From NCBI GenBank assembly GCA_030830145.1, contig JAURNO010000495.1, positions 1-5,515 on the forward strand: DNA of 5,515 bases, read 5' to 3'. A program made the position numbers and the translations under genes. The stretch is from Verrucomicrobiota bacterium. GTDB taxonomy: Bacteria > Verrucomicrobiota > Verrucomicrobiia > Opitutales > Seribacteraceae. The first letter of the stretch is position 1, and the number at the start of each line of letters is the position of its first letter. Below are positions 1 to 5,515 of this stretch, piece by piece. The notes under the pieces were generated by a model. It saw only the letters and a list, made by a program, of their open reading frames with translations. It was not told the DNA's origin and ran no database searches.

Positions 1-2206
1 ATCCGAGGTGAAGGGCATTAACGGATGAGCCTTGCTCGATTGCATTGATCCCGAAAGTTTCGGAATCCCTAAGGTTTTGTTTTCTTCCCAGGCTGAGGTT
101 TTCGACCTTCGCTTCCAGGGTGACGCTCATCTGCAAGAGCTTGTCGGGCACGATTATTTCATGAACGAACTCCTCTCCCTCCTTGAGTTTCTCGATCGAG
201 ATCTCGGACCGGTTCGGGGTTCCTTCGTAATCCACGGCAAGGACGACTAGTTTGATATCCCGGAGGAGATCGAGAGAAGTCGGGCGTCCGTTGATCCGCA
301 GACCTGGACGCACCAGGATGTGAGCCTTTTTCCTACTCAGAAGGCTTTCTCGATCGACGTAAATGCCCGCATCCAGGGCGTAGCTCTCGCCCAAGTGCTT
401 GAAGCGGGCGAGGGAGGAAAAGTCACCGTCCCTCAAGACTGCGGTCCTTTGCCCGGGCCGGGTGCTGAAGGGGACCGTGATCACGCCCTTTTCATCAGGT
501 TCGTATTCCTTGCCGTCGATCCAAGCGGTGGCTTGGGGGCGGGGCTTGTTGGCCTCGTCGATGACATGGAATTCATGGCCGGCCGGCCCGGTTTTCTCGA
601 GCAGGCGAAGGGTGCCCTTGCGTACGAGGATCCGGCTGCTGATCCCGTTTCCGATGAACTCGATGACGTACACCCCGCGCTTCTTGAGCTCGGGGAAAGC
701 GAAGGTTCGGGAAACCCGGCGCATGGGCGATTCCTCAAAGGTCAAGGTTCGCTCGCGGGTTGCGGACAAGCCATCCAGTTCGATTGCGGTATCGATCTCC
801 CTGCCTTGGCCCAGGTAGTAGTTGAATGCGTTGATCTCGAACTCCTTGACCAAAAGGGTCTCGACATTCTTGGTCCAGAGCTTGACCTTGACCTCTTCGC
901 CCGGTGAGAAACGTTCCTTGTTGGAGTGGGCGAAATCGAGGTCGATCCGTTCCCGGATGCCTCGTACTTCGCCCGAGTTTAGCATTGAGTACCAAGTCTC
1001 GGGGTTTCCCACGCCGGCGGTGAGCTTGGCTTCGGCAAAGATTTTCTTGAGGTAGTCGTCGCGGACATATTTTACGAAACCCTCGTAATTTTTGTCTTGG
1101 ATCGAAAAATGAAGGAGGTAGGAACGGACGAGTGAATCGTCGTTTCCGATTTGCGGGTAGGCCCCCTTGGAACTGAAGTCGGCATTGAGGAACACTTGGC
1201 AATCCCTCCTGCGCTTGACTTCCTCGTTCATCCACTTGTTATTTACGTAGCGGGCAATGCGGGGAAGCTTGAGGTATTCGAGAAAGGCCTCGCGATCCCA
1301 TTCTCCCTGCTTGCGCTGGAAGACCAGGAGTTCGTGCATGACGTTCGCCTTGAGGGAATTGAAGGCAGGGGAAAGCCGGCGGGTGAAGCCAAGTTGCCGG
1401 TTTAGCCACTTCCTCATCTCCTCGTCGTCCTTTCTCGGGTCAACGTCCGAGGAAGGGGCCAATTTCGAGAGGTAGGAATGTACGAAGTTCGAATTGTCGA
1501 TGAACTTCGGGTCGAGTTGGAGCAACTCGTCCATTTGCTCCTTGGTGAGGTTTTTGTGAATGACGTGCGAGCCGAAACCCCGGGAGTGCTTGTTTTTCAG
1601 ATCCTTGAGGATCAAGGTGGGCAATCCGGGTAGGTCGGGCCTGCGCAAGCGGCTGAGCAGGTCCCGCAGGCGGATCTCGTTTAACTTTTCCGCTTCCAGA
1701 CGGGCAAGTCCACGATCCTCCACGCCTTGAAGGTTGTTCCGATCGGAGAACGCGATCATTTTCATGGTCTCGAAACTGATCCGGTTCTCGCTCAGCTTGG
1801 TGGGGTGGGTGGGTTTGCGTCCTTCCACGACCCGGCTGTGGTTGAAGCGAAGGTTGAGCTCGCGCCTGAGGTATTTCATGGTGCCCTCCGGATCCTGTCC
1901 GTAGCGGAGCATGGCCATGCGGTTCTCGATTTCCTTGCTCCGTGGATTGCTCCCATATCTCTTGAGCCAAAGCTTGAGGAGGTTGTCGACTTCCTTGAAA
2001 TTTTGTCGGGTCAAGGCATGGAGGGCGGAGTAGTAGTAATATTCCTGAGTGCCGGCGACCAGTTCCTCGAGAGCTTTTGACCGGTCCTCGGCGAGGCTGA
2101 ATTTTTCAACGAATCCGATTTCCCGGGCGGGCAGAAAAACGGTGGCGGTGAGGAAACCGAGGGTGAGGGTGGCGATGGTAGGAACGTTCATGGCTTGAAA
2201 TTTCAT
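1..2206 (-). CDS. Large exported macroglobulin-domain protein, N-terminal part (3' end beyond window)
   Basis: ATG at 2206-2204 opens a frame of 735 sense codons that is still open at the left edge; I translated every codon and found no stop or frameshift. I chose this start because an AAGGA lies 8 bases upstream and a signal peptide follows directly. An in-frame ATG at residue 6 is less well placed. Residues 1-27 are a Sec-type signal peptide. Residues 30-155 (AEDRSKALEELV, GTQEYYYY, then SKEIENRMAMLRYG) look like TPR-type helical repeats, and helical sequence continues to about 410. From about 420 the protein becomes beta-rich in the style of macroglobulin domains: FSPGEEVKVKLWTKNV (433-448), FPELKKRGVYVIEFIGNG (504-521), and a linker-plus-sandwich with IDEANKP and EYEPDEKGVITVPFS (549-580). 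A further sandwich spans about 615-710. The role is unknown; an exported envelope protein is inferred. It is probably a tandem relative of the upstream gene and co-transcribed with it. Confidence 0.85.
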   Translation of the reverse strand, partial: MKFQAMNVPTIATLTLGFLTATVFLPAREIGFVEKFSLAEDRSKALEELVAGTQEYYYYSALHALTRQNFKEVDNLLKLWLKRYGSNPRSKEIENRMAMLRYGQDPEGTMKYLRRELNLRFNHSRVVEGRKPTHPTKLSENRISFETMKMIAFSDRNNLQGVEDRGLARLEAEKLNEIRLRDLLSRLRRPDLPGLPTLILKDLKNKHSRGFGSHVIHKNLTKEQMDELLQLDPKFIDNSNFVHSYLSKLAPSSDVDPRKDDEEMRKWLNRQLGFTRRLSPAFNSLKANVMHELLVFQRKQGEWDREAFLEYLKLPRIARYVNNKWMNEEVKRRRDCQVFLNADFSSKGAYPQIGNDDSLVRSYLLHFSIQDKNYEGFVKYVRDDYLKKIFAEAKLTAGVGNPETWYSMLNSGEVRGIRERIDLDFAHSNKERFSPGEEVKVKLWTKNVETLLVKEFEINAFNYYLGQGREIDTAIELDGLSATRERTLTFEESPMRRVSRTFAFPELKKRGVYVIEFIGNGISSRILVRKGTLRLLEKTGPAGHEFHVIDEANKPRPQATAWIDGKEYEPDEKGVITVPFSTRPGQRTAVLRDGDFSSLARFKHLGESYALDAGIYVDRESLLSRKKAHILVRPGLRINGRPTSLDLLRDIKLVVLAVDYEGTPNRSEISIEKLKEGEEFVHEIIVPDKLLQMSVTLEAKVENLSLGRKQNLRDSETFGINAIEQGSSVNALHLG
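2126..2206 (-). other. Predicted Sec signal peptide of the downstream large protein
   Basis: Residues 1-27 begin with a single lysine at position 2. An uncharged, largely hydrophobic core follows (VPTIATLTLGFLTATVF, residues 8-24), then LPA at 25-27, which fits signal peptidase I with cleavage after Ala27. There is no cysteine at the cleavage region, so it is not a lipoprotein, and no twin arginine, so it is not a Tat substrate. Charged, soluble sequence starts at Arg28. The mature protein is therefore expected outside the cytoplasmic membrane. The n-region has only one positive charge, so an uncleaved anchor cannot be fully excluded. Confidence 0.65.
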
Positions 2207-2214
2207 TTTTTTAT

Positions 2215-2219
2215 TCCTT
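2215..2219 (-). promoter_or_regulatory. Ribosome binding site of the downstream large gene
   Basis: Read on the minus strand, the gap between the two genes contains AAAAGGAATAAAAAA directly before ATG. The AAGGA core sits 8 bases from the start codon, and the spacer is AT-rich and probably unstructured. This fixes the start at 2206 rather than at the in-frame ATG at 2191. The whole 22-base gap (2207-2228) has no room for a promoter plus terminator. Translation of this gene therefore depends on a transcript that enters from the upstream gene, unless a promoter lies inside that gene. Confidence 0.8.
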
Positions 2220-2228
2220 TTGGGAAGA

Positions 2229-5200
2229 TTATCGGGAGGGTGGCTTGGCTTCGCGTATGGCGGCTCCGTGACGGTCATGCAGGACGAGAATTGAAAAGTC
2301 CCTGGCGTCGTCGAGGTCGCCCGTGTTAAGCGAGGCGTAATCGAACCGTCCGCGCAGGTCGGTGTATCCGTCCTTGTAGAAGCGGGATTGTCCGTTCGCC
2401 AATCTTGCGTAGACCTTGACGTAGGTCTCGGGCAGGGGTTTGCCCGTTTCCGAATGGGCAACCCGTACTTGTCCATAGTTTTCAACGAGTTGTACCTTGA
2501 GATCGTTGGCGTAGTAGGCCTTGGCCTCGCGGATGCCTGCGGCAACCACCTCGACCATGACGTTTCGATCCGCAAACTCATCGGGTACGGGGAAGGAATG
2601 AGCCTCCTTCCCCTTGGGGAGGGAGATTTTCCTGCTCAGGTTGGGCACGATGCTGGTGAAGTGCTCGGTGTCGTCCTTGACGAAGGGTTTGCGCGAGAAG
2701 AGCAGTTCGACGTCCATCGGGTAGTAATTGACAGTGCAACCCTTGAGGTTGCGGGCATGAATAGAGATTTCTCCCTTTTCGACTTCCAACTCGAGCCCGG
2801 GTTCGCTTGAGGCGAGGACGTCCTGGACTTGTTCGCGGTCCTCATCGTCGACCGGCTTAATTCCCTTGCCATCGATCTCGTCGAGTTGAGCGAGCGCCTC
2901 GCGGAAGAGGTTTTGCCATCGGTCCACGGGATATTCGGCATACTTTTCGGCTCGTTGCCGGGCGGATGCGAGTTCCCCCTTGTAGAAGTCGGCGTAGGTT
3001 GCCATGTATTCGTACTGGAGTTTCTCGGTGATTTTTTCCCTGCGCACCTTGGCAAAGAAGTTCAGCCCTTCGCCCACCCGGTCCTGCAGGAGAAGATAGT
3101 AGGAAACGGCCAACAAGTCCTCTTCTCCCAATTGGGGGTGGAACTTGAGGACGTCGAGGTATCGCCTGTATTGTCCGGAAAGCCGGTCATTGAGGATCCT
3201 GCGGTCCTTGCCCAGTCGATGAGCCCGGGCATTGACGAGGGGTTTGTACTCGAGGTGTTGATGAAAGCCGCGCTGAATGGGGTCGAGGCTGAGCAGTGGG
3301 CTCTCGAGGTAGAGTCCGCAACGGCTGACCAAGGCCGAACGGGACAGGTACTCCTTGAGGCGGCCGTCGTCCTTGTGGTAGAGGGCATAGGACCAAAGAG
3401 TGGAGTCGTAGGCGAATCGGTCGGAGAGCAGCTTGAGTGTCTTCTCGAAAAAGTCCTTCCCGTCTCCTCCCTCCTTTTCGTTCCTCATCCGGAATGCGAT
3501 CTTGTCGAGGGCGATCCGGTTCATGTTGTGGTCGCGAAGATACTGGATTACTTCTTTCTCCGTCCCGTTCTGGGAAACCCATGCCCAGGAGGTTTCGTCC
3601 CGCTTGCTCAGCTTTTCAACTACCTTGAAGATGAAGGGTTTACCACCGGCCAGGCGTCCCTCTTCACTGGCTACTTGGACCGGATAGACCGGGAAGTCTC
3701 CTGTCTCGGGGAAGTAAAAGTAAAAATCGAAGGTTCGGGTGGAATAGGGCTCCAAACGGAACGGGCGCCCGTCGGAATAGAACCCGTTTTGCAAGGGTAT
3801 GGCCCCGGTCGGAATCTGGGCAAGGTACCTGAGTTTGCGCACGGACGAGGTGGGGTTGGTGATGACGACTTGGCATCCGTAGGCGATTTGCTTGAGGAAT
3901 TCATCCTTCACGAAATTATCAAGGCGTTCCCCACCATCGTTCACGTAGCGCGAATCCGCCCGGTAGAAATTTTGACTGAGGAGTATGTCACGGGCATCCT
4001 TGGCATTCTTGGCCTCGCGAATTTCCTGATGAAAGAGAAGCAAGGGTTGGTCCGACTTGAGGGAAAAGGCGCTCCCTTTGTTTTCGACTTCATGATCGAC
4101 TGGTTCGAAAGGCAGATCGAGCACGGACAGGGCGAACATCATTTCGGAAAAGTTCCGGGTCGCGTAAATGAAGTTGCCCGAGACGAAAGGCTCGCCTTCG
4201 GGGTGGGAGGCGAAGTCGTTCCAAAAGGCATTGATCAGGATCAGGTTGGCATTTTGTTGATCGGTGGGGAGTTGGTAGTAGTTGTTTTCCGCCCATTCCT
4301 CGGTCGGGGGCAGTTTCCGGTAAAACTGGCGGACAGCCTGTCTTTCTTCCAATCTTGCCCGGAGGGTTCCATTGGTTGCCCGTTTGCCCTTTGCTTCGAT
4401 GATGGCTTCGGCGGTCGTTTGGGCTTCTTTGGACATTTTCATCAGGAGTTTTTCTTGCCCTTTCATTAACCGGTTTAAACTTAATTTGGAGTCGAGAAAT
4501 TCGATTTCCCCAACCGCCTTTGCTTCATCCCTAACTCTCAAGTCCGCCTCTGCGTTGGCTGTGGCGCTGAAGCCGAGGGACAGGGCTCGGTCAGCACTTC
4601 CTCCTCCTCCTAGTCCTCCAATCTGATCAAAACCTTTTTGTAAACTACTGCTCTCTTCCATCTCCTTAAAGGCCATGATACTCTTTTTGCGCATAGATTT
4701 AACGAGATCCTTTCTTTGCTGTTCTTGCTGGGCTCTTAACCCGAGATCATCATCGGTTTCCAGAGCCGAGCTTCCGATGGCCGCGTCGAACAGACGGTTG
4801 TATTCCTCCGGATTCGGGAGGATCATTTCCTTGAGTTCCCTGACGTAGCGGGCCATCGCCGAGCCCCCGTCTTTTTGCTTTCTGGCCATGAGAATCTTCT
4901 CGACTGCATTGAGTCGGGAAAAGCGGTAGGGCTCGAGGTAGAGGGAGAGGTCGGAACCGAGCAGCCAATGGTCCATGAAGGTCTTGTCCCTCTTGTTGGC
5001 CAGGTAGGGAAGGATGACCTTCTTGAAAAAGGCGGGATCCTTTTGATGAATAAAGAAATTGAGCTCGTGGCAGGCGAATTCCGAGTACTTCGCTTGCTTT
5101 TCAGCAGGCTTGAGCCCCGGCCAATCAAGGATGAACCCGAACTTTGCCAATTTGCTGTCTTCGCTCAGGGAGGAAAGCAAGCCGTATACCCGGGCAAGGG

Positions 5201-5515
5201 AATCGTAGGCCTGTACTTTGGAGGTGGTCACGTCGGCCAACTTGAATCTTTCGCCCTTGGCGAGGGAAGTGAAGAGTTTCTGCTCGGAGAATGGTTTGTC
5301 GGGGTCCAGTTCGCGAACCATTCGCAATTCCTTGCGCTTGAGTTCGGCGGAAGGGAGGGATACCGGGCGATAGGCCACATTCCACGCATCGACGGCGAAC
5401 ACGTGAAGGCGTTGGTGTCCGGACAAACCCTTTAGGTCGATCGATGCGATCCCTTTTTCGTCGGGCTTTACGTTTGCCCAGAGAAGGGCGGTTTGCTCGT
5501 GGAAGTCCAGGTCGG
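2229..5515 (-). CDS. Large exported alpha-2-macroglobulin-like protein, C-terminal part (5' end beyond window)
   Basis: The frame is open from the right edge to TAA at 2231-2229, giving 1,094 visible residues. A TTG at 5426 could pass for a start, but 29 in-frame sense codons precede it and continue the same domain, so the true start is outside. Numbered from the edge, residues 1-55 (LLWANVKPDEKGIASIDL, then FAVDAW) form a beta segment resembling the macroglobulin module before a thioester domain. Residues 60-250 look alpha-helical. Residues 259-349 are a Gly-rich, charged linker. Around 545-582 lies a block with YGCQVV, TNPTSS and IPTGAIPLQNGFY. Residues 780-880 are TPR-like helices, and the end is a beta-domain with KDGYTDLRGRFDYASLN. 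No GCxEQ thioester motif, C-terminal anchor or sorting signal is visible. The family assignment rests on recalled sequence resemblance. No enzymatic function can be assigned. An envelope or periplasmic scaffold or binding role is only a guess. Gene B follows after 22 bases. Confidence 0.85.
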   Translation of the reverse strand, partial: DLDFHEQTALLWANVKPDEKGIASIDLKGLSGHQRLHVFAVDAWNVAYRPVSLPSAELKRKELRMVRELDPDKPFSEQKLFTSLAKGERFKLADVTTSKVQAYDSLARVYGLLSSLSEDSKLAKFGFILDWPGLKPAEKQAKYSEFACHELNFFIHQKDPAFFKKVILPYLANKRDKTFMDHWLLGSDLSLYLEPYRFSRLNAVEKILMARKQKDGGSAMARYVRELKEMILPNPEEYNRLFDAAIGSSALETDDDLGLRAQQEQQRKDLVKSMRKKSIMAFKEMEESSSLQKGFDQIGGLGGGGSADRALSLGFSATANAEADLRVRDEAKAVGEIEFLDSKLSLNRLMKGQEKLLMKMSKEAQTTAEAIIEAKGKRATNGTLRARLEERQAVRQFYRKLPPTEEWAENNYYQLPTDQQNANLILINAFWNDFASHPEGEPFVSGNFIYATRNFSEMMFALSVLDLPFEPVDHEVENKGSAFSLKSDQPLLLFHQEIREAKNAKDARDILLSQNFYRADSRYVNDGGERLDNFVKDEFLKQIAYGCQVVITNPTSSVRKLRYLAQIPTGAIPLQNGFYSDGRPFRLEPYSTRTFDFYFYFPETGDFPVYPVQVASEEGRLAGGKPFIFKVVEKLSKRDETSWAWVSQNGTEKEVIQYLRDHNMNRIALDKIAFRMRNEKEGGDGKDFFEKTLKLLSDRFAYDSTLWSYALYHKDDGRLKEYLSRSALVSRCGLYLESPLLSLDPIQRGFHQHLEYKPLVNARAHRLGKDRRILNDRLSGQYRRYLDVLKFHPQLGEEDLLAVSYYLLLQDRVGEGLNFFAKVRREKITEKLQYEYMATYADFYKGELASARQRAEKYAEYPVDRWQNLFREALAQLDEIDGKGIKPVDDEDREQVQDVLASSEPGLELEVEKGEISIHARNLKGCTVNYYPMDVELLFSRKPFVKDDTEHFTSIVPNLSRKISLPKGKEAHSFPVPDEFADRNVMVEVVAAGIREAKAYYANDLKVQLVENYGQVRVAHSETGKPLPETYVKVYARLANGQSRFYKDGYTDLRGRFDYASLNTGDLDDARDFSILVLHDRHGAAIREAKPPSR
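2874..3140 (-). other. TPR-like helical region in the upstream large protein
   Basis: Visible residues 792-880 contain paired amphipathic helices with small and aromatic residues at TPR-like spacing: LLAVSYYLLLQDRVGEGLNF, then LQYEYMATYADFYKGELASA, then a helix ending LFREALAQLDEI. The tyrosines and alanines fall where TPR helices usually pack. Such repeats commonly mediate protein-protein contacts. The match is by eye only; a diverged helical solenoid of another type would look the same. Confidence 0.45.
4467..4742 (-). other. Gly-rich, charged linker with atypical codon use inside the upstream large gene
   Basis: This in-frame segment encodes visible residues 259-349 of the upstream protein. 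It runs from a Gln/Lys/Arg-rich stretch (RAQQEQQRKDLVKSMRKK) through an acidic patch and a glycine run (IGGLGGGGSADRA) to a charged, probably helical end. All six codons of the glycine run are GGA. The segment contains five TTA (lowest coordinates 4467, 4476, 4482, 4641, 4737) and one CTA (4611), plus AGA and AGG arginine codons. Hand count of 4441-4740 gives 140 G+C in 300, or 47%, with sub-blocks at 35-42%. The flanks look like the conserved parts of the protein, so this is likely a variable, flexible linker between two structural regions. Confidence 0.7.

Noticed and set aside
577..590. GGCCGGCC palindrome as a possible regulatory site
   Set aside because: It lies within the gene B coding sequence and encodes ordinary residues (GPAGH). 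A short GC palindrome is expected by chance at this composition.
320..907. A 195-codon plus-strand frame opposite gene B, and similar ones at 32-250, 1151-1405 and 1727-2080
   Set aside because: All share the codon register of gene B and are bounded by its CTA, TCA or TTA codons. They are mirror images of a gene whose translation reads as a coherent signal-peptide and multidomain protein.
1440..1970. A 176-codon minus-strand frame rich in Gln, Pro, Arg and Gly, and a similar one at 735-1235
   Set aside because: These are out-of-frame readings of gene B with compositionally biased, non-protein-like translations. The gene B frame is unbroken across both.
2829..4469. A 546-codon open frame on the plus strand, opposite gene A
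   Set aside because: It lies in exact codon register with gene A, so it stays open only because gene A avoids TTA, CTA and TCA there. It ends at the first TTA of the atypical linker. Its product has no recognisable domain.
4599..4619. Repeated TCC triplets as a simple-sequence or CRISPR-like repeat
   Set aside because: They are six GGA glycine codons split by one CTA inside an open frame. The run is too short and irregular to be an independent repeat element.
4460..4745. The atypical linker as a mobile element insertion
   Set aside because: I see no terminal inverted repeats or target duplication beyond a weak shared TTAACC near both ends, and no transposase fragment. The reading frame passes through intact.
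5424..5426. TTG at 5426-5424 as the start codon of gene A
   Set aside because: The frame continues upstream for 29 sense codons to the window edge and encodes the first strand-rich part of the same domain. No ribosome binding site or signal peptide lies near the TTG.

Overview
The window is almost entirely coding, all of it on the minus strand. It holds parts of two very large proteins, and both reading frames run off an edge. Base composition is moderately GC-rich: three 60-base blocks I counted by hand gave 52, 60 and 63%. Leucine codon TTA is rare in most of the window. From memory, proteins with these sequence blocks occur mainly in the Planctomycetota/Verrucomicrobiota (PVC) group as very long, uncharacterised, exported proteins related in layout to bacterial alpha-2-macroglobulins. 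I therefore place the source in PVC bacteria with modest confidence; nothing in the window fixes the taxon.

Layout, read in the direction of transcription (right to left). Positions 5515-2229 carry the C-terminal 1,094 residues of gene A, whose start lies beyond the right edge. It begins in a beta-rich segment resembling the region before the thioester domain of alpha-2-macroglobulins. It continues through an alpha-helical region, a glycine-rich and charged linker of unusual codon use (about 4467-4742), a long beta/alpha C-terminal section, and a final small beta-domain. A 22-base gap (2228-2207) holds only a ribosome binding site for gene B. Positions 2206-1 carry the N-terminal 735 residues of gene B: a signal peptide, a helical-repeat region, and a chain of macroglobulin-like beta-sandwich domains. 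The frame is still open at the left edge. I translated it codon by codon and found no stop or frameshift.

The short gap, common strand and lack of any terminator suggest that A and B are co-transcribed. My recollection of the family is that gene-B-like N-termini and gene-A-like C-termini normally belong to one polypeptide of about 2,000 residues. If so, the window shows the junction between two tandem paralogues. This is inference, because the matching halves lie outside the window.

I see no RNA genes, mobile elements, CRISPR arrays, origins or terminators, and no gene-free stretch longer than 22 bases. The most unusual signal is the linker in gene A. It has five TTA and one CTA codons in 91 codons, while the 552 codons downstream and 231 codons upstream contain no TTA, CTA or TCA at all.
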